DNA from: a virus
Length of the DNA stretch: 21,989 bases
Reading direction: 5' to 3' (one strand)
Virus record (IMG/VR): IMGVR_UViG_3300023295_000015
Span: 1 to 21,989 of that record
In this document: positions 8,470 through 15,179 of the stretch, in pieces
How positions within the stretch are numbered: position 1 is the stretch's first letter
Layout of the letters: the number at the start of each line of letters is the position of its first letter
Made by a program: the position numbers and the translations under genes
Notes under the pieces: generated by a model
The model's input: the letters and a program-made list of their open reading frames with translations, nothing else
Told to the model about the DNA's origin: nothing
The model's database searches: none

Positions 8470-8835
8470 TTAATATAATCCCCAAAATCTAAAATTGACA
8501 TCTCCAGTTTTTGCCCTAACCTTAATTCTGTTAGTAGTAAAACTATCAGGCGAAAAATGCTCGTTATTCTTAATAACACAAACAGTTGCCTCCGTAGTCA
8601 TCTGATACTCATTCGTGGTTTCTCCAGTAAAATCAACATATACCTCAAGAGTAGAATCATTAACAAACAATAACTCCTGGGCGATTTTACCTCTATCATC
8701 CTTATCAACAACTTTAATCGCTATTGACGCTTCAGCAGTTGCCGTTCCTTCGTAATAGAAAACCTTGGAACTAATAGCAATAGAAACACTCGACATTATA
8801 CCGACGACAAGAAACATTAACAATAACTTTCTCAT
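8470..8835 (-). CDS. Small exported protein with signal peptide (virion or accessory)
   Basis: 121 aa; ATG with GGAGGG eight nt upstream. Residues 1-20 (MRKLLLMFLVVGIMSSVSIA) form a signal peptide. The mature part is beta-rich; the segment AQELLFVNDSTLEVYVDFTG resembles the 'lf..N.s...l.v.vn' pattern of small phage tail-tip or fibre-base proteins, recalled from memory. The single cysteine of the mature part, in ATVCVIKNN, is not followed by a lipobox context, so a lipoprotein is unlikely. Its stop is 13 nt before the start of the next signal-peptide gene. I cannot assign a function. Confidence 0.65.
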   Translation of the reverse strand: MRKLLLMFLVVGIMSSVSIAISSKVFYYEGTATAEASIAIKVVDKDDRGKIAQELLFVNDSTLEVYVDFTGETTNEYQMTTEATVCVIKNNEHFSPDSFTTNRIKVRAKTGDVNFRFWGLY

Positions 8836-8861
8836 TTCAACCCTCCATATTTAATATTTGT

Positions 8862-9038
8862 TTAGCGTTTTTTACGCTTAATTTTCTTAGTTACTTTCTT
8901 AACTTGTTTCACCTTTTTTACGACCTCTATCTTCTTAGCAACAGGAGCAGGAGAATCAACTGGTTTTTCTGATTCATCTAACGCTTTCAATCTTGCTATC
9001 TCAACTTTCCATTCCTGATCTGTAAATCCTTGTGGCAT
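8862..9038 (-). CDS. 58-aa protein with Lys-rich tail
   Basis: The ATG at 9038 has a strong AAGGAGGG site 7-8 nt upstream. The product begins MPQGFTDQEWKVEIARLKAL, has a short Pro/Ala linker (VDSPAPVAKK), and ends in an alternating Val/Lys tail (KKVKQVKKVTKKIKRKKR). The tail is suited to nucleic acid or acidic-surface binding. The gene lies directly after a 16-bp hairpin and before the signal-peptide genes. I do not recognise a family. A small head-packaged DNA-binding protein or a scaffold-type accessory are guesses from charge and position. Confidence 0.65.
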   Translation of the reverse strand: MPQGFTDQEWKVEIARLKALDESEKPVDSPAPVAKKIEVVKKVKQVKKVTKKIKRKKR

Positions 9039-9060
9039 TTTTAGCCCTCCTTTTTATTTT

Positions 9061-9098
9061 GGGGCAGATAGCACATATTAGGATATGCTATCCACCCC
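9061..9098 (-). other. Strong intergenic RNA hairpin (16-bp stem, 6-nt loop)
   Basis: On the transcribed strand GGGGTGGATAGCATAT pairs with ATGTGCTATCTGCCCC around the loop CCTAAT: 13 Watson-Crick and 3 G-U pairs without a bulge. It sits between the stop at 9106 and the ribosome site of the 58-aa gene. The RNA after the stem is A-rich (AAAATAAAAAGG), not U-rich, so this is not a standard intrinsic terminator in the direction of the genes. An RNA-stabilising or processing element is possible. Confidence 0.8.
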
Positions 9099-9105
9099 GG
9101 AATCA

Positions 9106-10083
9106 CTAAGTAGCCTGGATGGCTTCTCCGCCATTCACAGCATTTGCAGCACCACTCGCATTGTATATGCCAGTAGCATTAGCAAAATCATCCGCACCGA
9201 TAATCGTGCAATCCTTTAACAGAATATATCCGACTGTTAAGGAAGCAGCAGCTGTCAATCCATTCGCCATTGACGCAGCAGCTAACTTTGTGTTGAAGAA
9301 TAAGCAGTCTTTGAACAACAACATTCTTTCAACGTCAGCAGCACCAGCCGAGTGAATAAAACTATTAGCAACCTCGCCAGCATTTCTCCAGAAGAAACAA
9401 TCCTTAAAGGTTACATCTCTGCAAGACTTACCAGAAATTGTTCCTGTGGTTAGCAACACACAAGGTCTTGCCCCTGTTGCTGTGATTGCATTAGCGTTTG
9501 ACCCGATTGTGCAACCTTCATACTTGGAACTATCACCATTACAAAGAAGTTCAGCAGCGTCGTCCTCGTCTAAATCAGTTGATTTGTAGAACTCACAATT
9601 CGTAAACTGTGTATATTCTCCACCATCTGCAACTGTATAAAGACTTGCGGCAACTGTGCTTGAACTATCAAACTTGATATTGGTAAAAGAAACAGCTTGT
9701 CCTGTAACCTGAACAAGTGCAATATCGGCAGCAGTAGTAGAATCACCCATTGTAATTCTTGCTCTTTGACCATAATATTTACCACCAACATCAGCACCAA
9801 GAAAATGAACCTTCCTCTTTGTAACACTTAGCATAGAGGTTAGAGCATGACCTTCAGGAGCAAGAATAATAACATCATTCCTGTTCGTTACGGTCTGTGC
9901 ATAAGCGGCAGCAAGTGTTAGAAATAAATCTCCGGCTGGAACTTCATTACTCCAACGATCATACAATGGAGATGTGGAAGGGCATACATACAAAATTCTA
10001 CCCATTCCCGGTCCAACTCCGCCACCTGCAATCTTTGAAAGTGAAATCGCTGCGTCTGGAGCTACGTTTCTATTTTTTATCAT
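9106..10083 (-). CDS. Beta-helix-like structural protein downstream of capsid gene
   Basis: 325 aa; ATG with AAGGGGG eight nt upstream. The N-terminus NRNVAPDAAISLSKIAGGG resembles the 'aaAaIalSKia' segment of phage fibre and decoration proteins. Residues about 60-310 contain repeating short strands ending in Asn/Asp/Cys turns (VSFTNIKFDSS, YTQFTNCEFYKS, CRDVTFKDCFFWRN, RMLLFKDCLFFNT, GYILLKDCTIIGA), the ladder pattern of right-handed parallel beta-helices. Five of the rungs carry FKDC/TNC-type turns in register. No catalytic lyase residues can be named. Being the first gene after the capsid gene, a head decoration or tailspike-like part is plausible. The role is inferred. Confidence 0.68.
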   Translation of the reverse strand: MIKNRNVAPDAAISLSKIAGGGVGPGMGRILYVCPSTSPLYDRWSNEVPAGDLFLTLAAAYAQTVTNRNDVIILAPEGHALTSMLSVTKRKVHFLGADVGGKYYGQRARITMGDSTTAADIALVQVTGQAVSFTNIKFDSSSTVAASLYTVADGGEYTQFTNCEFYKSTDLDEDDAAELLCNGDSSKYEGCTIGSNANAITATGARPCVLLTTGTISGKSCRDVTFKDCFFWRNAGEVANSFIHSAGAADVERMLLFKDCLFFNTKLAAASMANGLTAAASLTVGYILLKDCTIIGADDFANATGIYNASGAANAVNGGEAIQAT

Positions 10084-10108
10084 CTTAGTTTCCCCCTTAT
10101 AGTTTCCC

Positions 10109-10124
10109 CTCTACTTTAGTAGAG
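10109..10124 (-). other. Short hairpin after the capsid gene (6-bp stem, TAAA loop)
   Basis: The transcript reads CTCTAC-TAAA-GTAGAG followed by GGGGAAAC, so it folds as a compact hairpin but has no U-run. It is 25 nt upstream of the ATG of the beta-helix gene and just before its purine-rich ribosome site, so it could tune initiation there. Confidence 0.55.
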
Positions 10125-10130
10125 ATACTT

Positions 10131-10156
10131 GACGGTTTTTAACTATAAGAACCGCC
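10131..10156 (-). other. Hairpin 16-42 nt after the capsid stop (7-bp stem)
   Basis: GGCGGTT pairs with AACCGTC (one G-U) around a 12-nt loop on the transcribed strand. No U-tract follows. With the next hairpin it forms a two-stem spacer between the major capsid gene and the gene after it, where differential mRNA stability would make sense. Confidence 0.5.
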
Positions 10157-10172
10157 AAACTTATTGATACTA

Positions 10173-11489
10173 TTAAGCTGGTTGTCCGGCTTCAATATCA
10201 GTTAATCGTCCGTTTTGGTTTCGGGCAGTAACCGCAAACTGTGAATACCAGTAAAGGATTGCCTCATAAGCGTCCTCACCAGATACACGAGAAAGGATTG
10301 CTCCGTCTTTGTCCATCCAGTCCCAATTACTTTCTTCAAACAACGTCAAGGATTTCATTGTAAGGAAATACATATCATCCCTTGTGCAATCTGAATCAGT
10401 AACAACTGGAATACCGTTGAAATCAACAGAAGTATAACCACCTTTTAACTTTGTAGTCAAAAAGCGTTTATCTGCTCTAAGCAAGCTAACTAATTGTCTG
10501 CGAATAGCTCTGGTTGTGATAATCAAATCACAATTACCGCCATTATCAGCAATATCGTCAACTACTTCGTCCATAAGATCTTCGGTCAATGCTCTGCGAG
10601 TAGGAGCAACTTTACCAGAAACCCTTGGAGTTCCGGATTCCTTAACAACAGCTTTCCATTCTGGATAAGAATTGATGTCTACTAATCCTAGAGTGTAGTT
10701 GCCAGCAGGAGTTCCATCTTGGTTCCACCAATCAGCGTCCTCAGGACAGTTTCCATCATCCACAAGCAAACGCAAACCATTAAGTTCCTTAGAACTCGTG
10801 TCGTCATTTGATCCAGAAGCAGCATACATGGAACCATAAGCTCCTAGTAAATCTCCTGTAACCGCACTTGTGAAAACACTTCCATCAAAAGGAACAGATG
10901 TGTTAGTAGCAGTTCCGTTGACAGCACAAGCGGTTGCACCATCAGCAGGTCTGAGCGTAGAATAATCGTCAACAGTCAACATTTGAATTGGTCTGTTATC
11001 AGGCAAGTATTTACTTGCGTCGTGATATAAACCCATAACGGTTAAAGGAGTAGTAACAGTATCACTGTTATTAACAGCTAACGCACCAGTAGAATCACTA
11101 AACAACTGTCTGTTTACGTCTTTTTTAACGTCTAAAACTAAACCTTTGATGTTAGCGTCAACTGCTTTAGCGAAAGCACCTTTGTCGTTCTTAGAGGCTT
11201 GGATTGTAGGACCAGTAACTTTCAGGCGACCATAGTTATATTTCATCTTCCATTTGGAAGCAACATAACCTTGCTGCCCTGCGGTTGGAAGTGTGCCACC
11301 ATCAGCCCTGGCACCAGTTCCGTTGTTCCTACTCATGTGCAAAGGAATTACTCCGTATTTACCAGAGATGTCCTTAGAATTGCGAGATACCTTTTCAAGA
11401 AGTATCTTTTCTTGACTTAACTGTTCTCGAATCGGTCCTACATAGACTTCTTTAAGAACAGCGTCAAAGTTTGACATATTTTGAGCCAT
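10173..11489 (-). CDS. Major capsid protein
   Basis: 438 aa; ATG with AGGAGG about 8 nt upstream. The N-terminal segment (FDAVLKEVYVGPIREQL, then KILLEKVSRN) followed by GKYGVIPLHMSRNNGTGAR and LPTAGQQGY is the pattern of a HK97-fold capsid family common in environmental podovirus-like and siphovirus-like phages. In that family a flexible N-arm leads to a Gly/Arg-rich loop. The run VTGPTIQASKNDKGAFAKAV matches the next conserved helix. Length is normal. It lies immediately after the scaffold gene, the usual order. No protease gene is seen, so maturation may rely on the separate scaffold rather than on delta-domain cleavage. Capsid identity is firm; the exact fold is recalled, not modelled. 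Confidence 0.88.
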   Translation of the reverse strand: MAQNMSNFDAVLKEVYVGPIREQLSQEKILLEKVSRNSKDISGKYGVIPLHMSRNNGTGARADGGTLPTAGQQGYVASKWKMKYNYGRLKVTGPTIQASKNDKGAFAKAVDANIKGLVLDVKKDVNRQLFSDSTGALAVNNSDTVTTPLTVMGLYHDASKYLPDNRPIQMLTVDDYSTLRPADGATACAVNGTATNTSVPFDGSVFTSAVTGDLLGAYGSMYAASGSNDDTSSKELNGLRLLVDDGNCPEDADWWNQDGTPAGNYTLGLVDINSYPEWKAVVKESGTPRVSGKVAPTRRALTEDLMDEVVDDIADNGGNCDLIITTRAIRRQLVSLLRADKRFLTTKLKGGYTSVDFNGIPVVTDSDCTRDDMYFLTMKSLTLFEESNWDWMDKDGAILSRVSGEDAYEAILYWYSQFAVTARNQNGRLTDIEAGQPA

Positions 11490-11501
11490 TATAATTTCCT
11501 C

Positions 11502-12290
11502 CTAGTTTTGATTAGCAAGGAACTCAGTTGCAGCGTCAAGAGTGTTCTCACCTAGAACGACCTTTCCTGCCTTGGGTGCGGTAACTGTTCCACCGGCTCC
11601 CTCAGCTCCACGTTTTGCTCTCTTTTCAGCCTCGTCCAGATAATTCTTTTGCCAAGTAGCTCTCACTTCAAGTTCTTTCTTGTGAGAGGCTTCGGCAAGA
11701 GCCATAATATCTGCGTCTGGTCTGAACCTTAGAGTAGCAAAAATACTATCGTCATTCATCAGCTCGAATTTATCCTTAGCTTCAGCTAGTCGCTTACTGA
11801 GATCTTTCTGGATTGTAGTAACCTCACGTTCAAACTTCTCCTTCGTTTGGATTGCTGTTAGTTCATCAACCTTTCTAGCAACTTTTGTGAACTCATCTTC
11901 CTCCTCAATTTCTTGATTAGGATTAGTAGGGTCAACAGCAGGAACAGGAGCCGGTTTGGTTTGGTTATCCGCAAGCCATTTCTCAACAGAAGCATTTGCT
12001 AACTCATTCGCCTTGGATTCCACGTCTTGATTATACTGTCCAACTTTCTGAGCATAGTGTCTACCTTGCTGTGCGTAATCCAACACTTTACTCAACGGAA
12101 GGCTCTCCTCTTTCCCATCAACTTTCAGCGTGTGCATGGCTTCTGCTGGAGTTGCTGGTTCCGGGGTCGGTTCTTCCAATTTAGGTGTAACTTCAGGATC
12201 TACAACAGGTTCAGGATTGGTTGCTACTGGAGCAACTTCTGTTCCAAGTGGATCTTGATTCGTTACTTCTGCTTCTACTTCTAATACCAT
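11502..12290 (-). CDS. Capsid scaffolding protein
   Basis: 262 aa; ATG with AGGAGG five nt upstream. The N-terminal 50 residues are acidic and Pro-rich (PEPVVDPEVTPKLEEPTPEP). They are followed by TLKVDGKEESLPLSKVLDYA and QQGRHYAQKVGQY (about 54-86), the 'v.vdGke..v.l.el...aqkG..y..k' module seen at the start of many phage scaffolds. A long charged coiled coil fills residues 85-235 and a short basic C-terminal segment ends the protein, fit for capsid binding. It is encoded directly upstream of the capsid gene, as scaffolds usually are. It would act inside the procapsid and leave before DNA entry. Confidence 0.82.
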   Translation of the reverse strand: MVLEVEAEVTNQDPLGTEVAPVATNPEPVVDPEVTPKLEEPTPEPATPAEAMHTLKVDGKEESLPLSKVLDYAQQGRHYAQKVGQYNQDVESKANELANASVEKWLADNQTKPAPVPAVDPTNPNQEIEEEDEFTKVARKVDELTAIQTKEKFEREVTTIQKDLSKRLAEAKDKFELMNDDSIFATLRFRPDADIMALAEASHKKELEVRATWQKNYLDEAEKRAKRGAEGAGGTVTAPKAGKVVLGENTLDAATEFLANQN

Positions 12291-12339
12291 TTTTTCCTCC
12301 TAGACAACTTATTCAATTAAGAACATTAGTTGTATGAAA

Positions 12340-12750
12340 CTACTGAACTGGCGGAACTCCTGTTCCTTGTGCTGGCGTTCCTCGATTCTGTCCTTCCTGT
12401 GGAGTGCCTCTCATCTGTCCAGGTTGACCCGGTGCCGGTTGTCCTGGCTGTGGTTGCCCACCTCCTTGAACTGATTGCTTGATTTCCTCGATAACAGCTT
12501 GAACTTGACCAACAACTTGTGCCAACTTATCTGCTTCTGCTTTGTGTCCCATCATTCCCATTCTCGAAGCAACTGCATTGAGCAAATTGATTGCTGTAAC
12601 TGCTGGAGCTTGCTGCTTGCCACCAGGTTGACCAGGCTGACCGCCAGCGTTAGCTCCTGGAGCTTGCGGAGCTTGAGCTGGAGCAGGTTGTTGATTTTGT
12701 GCCGGAGCTTGCTGTAATCGCCCTATTGCCTCTTGTTGCGGATTCATCAT
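12340..12750 (-). CDS. P/Q/G-rich virion-region protein
   Basis: 136 aa; ATG-ATG start with GGAGGG upstream. Both ends are low complexity: residues 1-50 are Gln/Pro/Ala-rich (QAPAQNQQPAPAQAPQAPG) and residues 96-136 Gly/Gln/Pro-rich (QPQPGQPAPGQPGQMRGTPQ). The centre (about 51-93) is one amphipathic helical pair (AINLLNAVASRMGMMGHKAE, then ADKLAQVVGQVQAVIEEIK). Such proteins occur between portal and scaffold genes in several environmental phages, with unknown function. The composition resembles the portal protein C-terminus (PAEPAPGQAPEAPGGQPEQ), which may point to a shared origin or partner. Confidence 0.65.
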   Translation of the reverse strand: MMNPQQEAIGRLQQAPAQNQQPAPAQAPQAPGANAGGQPGQPGGKQQAPAVTAINLLNAVASRMGMMGHKAEADKLAQVVGQVQAVIEEIKQSVQGGGQPQPGQPAPGQPGQMRGTPQEGQNRGTPAQGTGVPPVQ

Positions 12751-12769
12751 TTATACTTCCCTCCTTTTT

Positions 12770-12979
12770 TTAATTGCTACTCGTAACTTTAATTCCCAAA
12801 ACTTTTGGGTAATCAGTTAGTAAGGCTTCCATTGGAACTATCGGATTCTTTTGAACGTCGTTCATAAAGAACATCACCGGGTCATGCTCCAAGGCATTAC
12901 AAGCCGGGCAACCTTTAATCATGGTGCTTTTCTCGTAAACACGCCCACACTTCAAACATCTTAACTTAGTTGTGTTCAT
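12770..12979 (-). CDS. Small zinc-ribbon protein
   Basis: 69 aa with two CxxC knuckles, C8-L-K-C11 and C24-P-A-C27, separated by 12 residues: a classic four-cysteine zinc ribbon. The remaining 40 residues are not recognised. Its ATG overlaps the TGA of the portal gene (ATGA), so it is translationally coupled to the portal. Zinc ribbons of this size are seen near phage head genes but have no settled role. Confidence 0.72.
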   Translation of the reverse strand: MNTTKLRCLKCGRVYEKSTMIKGCPACNALEHDPVMFFMNDVQKNPIVPMEALLTDYPKVLGIKVTSSN

Positions 12980-14955
12980 TGTTCTGGTTGACCTCCGGGA
13001 GCTTCCGGGGCTTGCCCAGGAGCCGGTTCAGCCGGTTGAATGAAATCTATATGTTCCTGTCTGTGTTTAATCATTTCATTCTTCATATCTTCGCTGAGTT
13101 GACCAAACTCCTCTGTTTTCATAAATGCGTCATGCGTATCAACGTGAACTTCATGTCCTTGATACGGTCTAACAATAGCAGTAATATTTCTCTTAAAACC
13201 ATCATTCTCAATCTGTGCTTCCATCCTGTCTGCTCCTTCTTCCTCATAAAGCTCGTCAACATTACCAACTTCAAGCAATCTCATTAGCTTTTTGTTCGTC
13301 TTAGGGTCGTCTTTAGCACCTAACGCTCCAATCTTATACAAATCAAGGTAAAATGCTTGCTGCCCGGACTTGGTTCTTGCCATAGCTGATCCAGCTTCAA
13401 CAATAATCCTTCCACCTTTAGGAATCGTGCCTTCCTCTGTAACCTCTCCATTTTCACCAACAACATTAGGTTTGAAGGTTAAAGTTCTAGGTTTGCCGGA
13501 ATATTTACCTGTAATAAAGAATACTCGTTCTTCTGTGTAATTCTGAGCTGCAATAGACAACATCATGTTGCCAACCTTCTCCAAAGCTCGTTCATAGTTA
13601 GCTGTTATATCTCCAACAATCGTATCATCTGATTCTTGCAGATAGTTGATAGCAACACCTGATGTTACACCAGCCGGGACATTACCCTTTGAAATCTCAT
13701 GCTGTGAGGTTATATTCTGATAATCTCGTTGGTAGATATTGTCTAATCCACTTATAACATAAGTTGGTATCGTTGGCGGAACTAACCAGCCAGGTTTATG
13801 ACCGGCAGTAGTAGTTGGATCCCATTCCACGTTCTCACCCGGCTCAGAAGTGATATTATCCACTCCGCAACCTTTAGGTTTCAAGAACTTAGGCTTGGAA
13901 GTCAAGCGTTCACTCTCTCGAATATGTGAAATGAGTTCGTTCTTAGCCTTCTGAATAGGTATCTCATCCTCAATGTTTGACCTACCAAGAATCCTACCAG
14001 CCATCTTGAAGTCATAAAGCGGAACGAATGGTAGGAACGGTTCCTCGCTGTCATTCCAAGAGTAAGGTAGGTTGTTTTTCTCCAACAATTTCTTGTTAGC
14101 AACTACAATCTTTTTACCTTTAGGGAATTGTTTACATGGTTTAACCCATAATTCCTTAACAATAGCTGAGTTATCAGACGTTTCTACCTGAGATATTCCT
14201 CCATCATCTGTTCCGGCTCCAACCATGCCTTGAATCTTACGCCAAAAGCTGTTAGATACGCTCTCATCCTTCTCAGCCTGAACTTCTCCACCATTCTCAG
14301 GGTATCTTTCAACGATATAATCAAGAGTTCTTGCTCTGGAGTGTAGAATCTTTCTTAAATCTTTCCATTTACGAGCGTCAAAAGGATCAAGTATAATCTC
14401 AAATGGCGAACAAGCCTCAAGCTGTATTTCTCCATCACTCCAAGTTTGTCCATCTTCCGAAGCTCTTTTCTTGCCAAGCGTAGGATTATAAAACACTTTC
14501 ATAAATCCTGTGCCGCAAGAACAACCATACTTCAACCATTCGTCTAGCTCACCTTCAACGTCAATTACCGGACTTGACCACCAAGCCTCGATTAACTCGT
14601 TGCTTTCCTTCATCTTCTTTTCTGATTCAATATCAGTCTTACCTGCTGAGATGTAAAGCGTAGGGCGTTTCTTCTTTAACTTGGCAACCTTCTTGCGGAA
14701 CGTAGGCATAATATCATTGGCAACGTGTCTAACTCTCCAGTTTGGAACTTTTGGTTCATACAATCTCTTGAGCCGGTTATCCCATTTAACCCATTGCTGA
14801 CCGCTTAGAAAGGCTATGTTCATATACCATTGACGTTCGAAAACATACTTCTTGCTGTTTAACTCGTAAACATCACCAACCATCTGAACATAATCTTCAT
14901 CCTGCATTTCTTCTTCAGTCTTGCCTTCATACAGCTTTTTGTTGTTATTTACCAT
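12976..14955 (-). CDS. Portal protein
   Basis: 659 aa, long enough for a podovirus-type portal. The N-terminal stretch (KKYVFERQWYMNIAFLSGQQ, then WVKWDNRLKRLY) is the conserved opening helix of the portal family, in which 'r...f......n..fl.G.qw..w' is usual. The core contains EACSPFEIILDPFDARKWKD, followed by LRKILHSRARTLDYIVERYP, the clip and wing region of this family. The C-terminus ends in a Pro/Gly-rich tail. It follows the large terminase and a 74-aa gene and overlaps both neighbours by stop-start fusion. It forms the dodecameric DNA gate at the capsid vertex in known phages. Confidence 0.88.
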   Translation of the reverse strand: MVNNNKKLYEGKTEEEMQDEDYVQMVGDVYELNSKKYVFERQWYMNIAFLSGQQWVKWDNRLKRLYEPKVPNWRVRHVANDIMPTFRKKVAKLKKKRPTLYISAGKTDIESEKKMKESNELIEAWWSSPVIDVEGELDEWLKYGCSCGTGFMKVFYNPTLGKKRASEDGQTWSDGEIQLEACSPFEIILDPFDARKWKDLRKILHSRARTLDYIVERYPENGGEVQAEKDESVSNSFWRKIQGMVGAGTDDGGISQVETSDNSAIVKELWVKPCKQFPKGKKIVVANKKLLEKNNLPYSWNDSEEPFLPFVPLYDFKMAGRILGRSNIEDEIPIQKAKNELISHIRESERLTSKPKFLKPKGCGVDNITSEPGENVEWDPTTTAGHKPGWLVPPTIPTYVISGLDNIYQRDYQNITSQHEISKGNVPAGVTSGVAINYLQESDDTIVGDITANYERALEKVGNMMLSIAAQNYTEERVFFITGKYSGKPRTLTFKPNVVGENGEVTEEGTIPKGGRIIVEAGSAMARTKSGQQAFYLDLYKIGALGAKDDPKTNKKLMRLLEVGNVDELYEEEGADRMEAQIENDGFKRNITAIVRPYQGHEVHVDTHDAFMKTEEFGQLSEDMKNEMIKHRQEHIDFIQPAEPAPGQAPEAPGGQPEQ

Positions 14956-15179
14956 TAGCTAACCTCTTTTTGTGGGGTTATTCCCTGTCTTTTACAGTAG
15001 ATTTCATACTCTGAACGATCACTCATTGACTGCGGTTCCTCTGTTTCACTCTTATCCTTTATTGCTTTATATTCGCCTAATCCTCTTGACATAACTCTGT
15101 CCATCAAGTCTTTAATAATAACCATCTGAAAGATTATAACTACGATACAAGTGCCGAAAGATATTGCTAGGTAAATCAT
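14955..15179 (-). CDS. Small membrane protein between terminase and portal
   Basis: 74 aa. Residues 2-22 (IYLAISFGTCIVVIIFQMVI) form one membrane helix, followed by a cytoplasmic helix DLMDRVMSRGLGEYKAIK. The 'kdL.dR.M.r...eYk' motif is shared by small proteins found at the same place, between terL and portal genes, in many environmental phages; none has a known function. The gene starts at the TAATG junction with the terminase stop and ends at the TAATG junction with the portal start. Confidence 0.7.
   Translation of the reverse strand: MIYLAISFGTCIVVIIFQMVIIKDLMDRVMSRGLGEYKAIKDKSETEEPQSMSDRSEYEIYCKRQGITPQKEVS

Noticed and set aside
8457-8579. N-terminal extension of the 265-aa gene (start at 8579)
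   Set aside because: It would overlap the upstream 121-aa gene by 110 nt and hide a standard signal peptide; GGAGGG sits correctly before ATG 8456.
9039-9105. Rho-independent terminator at the 16-bp hairpin
   Set aside because: The RNA after the stem is A-rich, not U-rich, on the coding strand, and the opposite strand also lacks a following T-run.
12291-12339. Possible stem ACAACT...AGTTGT between scaffold and P/Q/G-rich genes
   Set aside because: Only 6 bp with an 18-nt loop and no U-run; expected by chance in AT-rich DNA.
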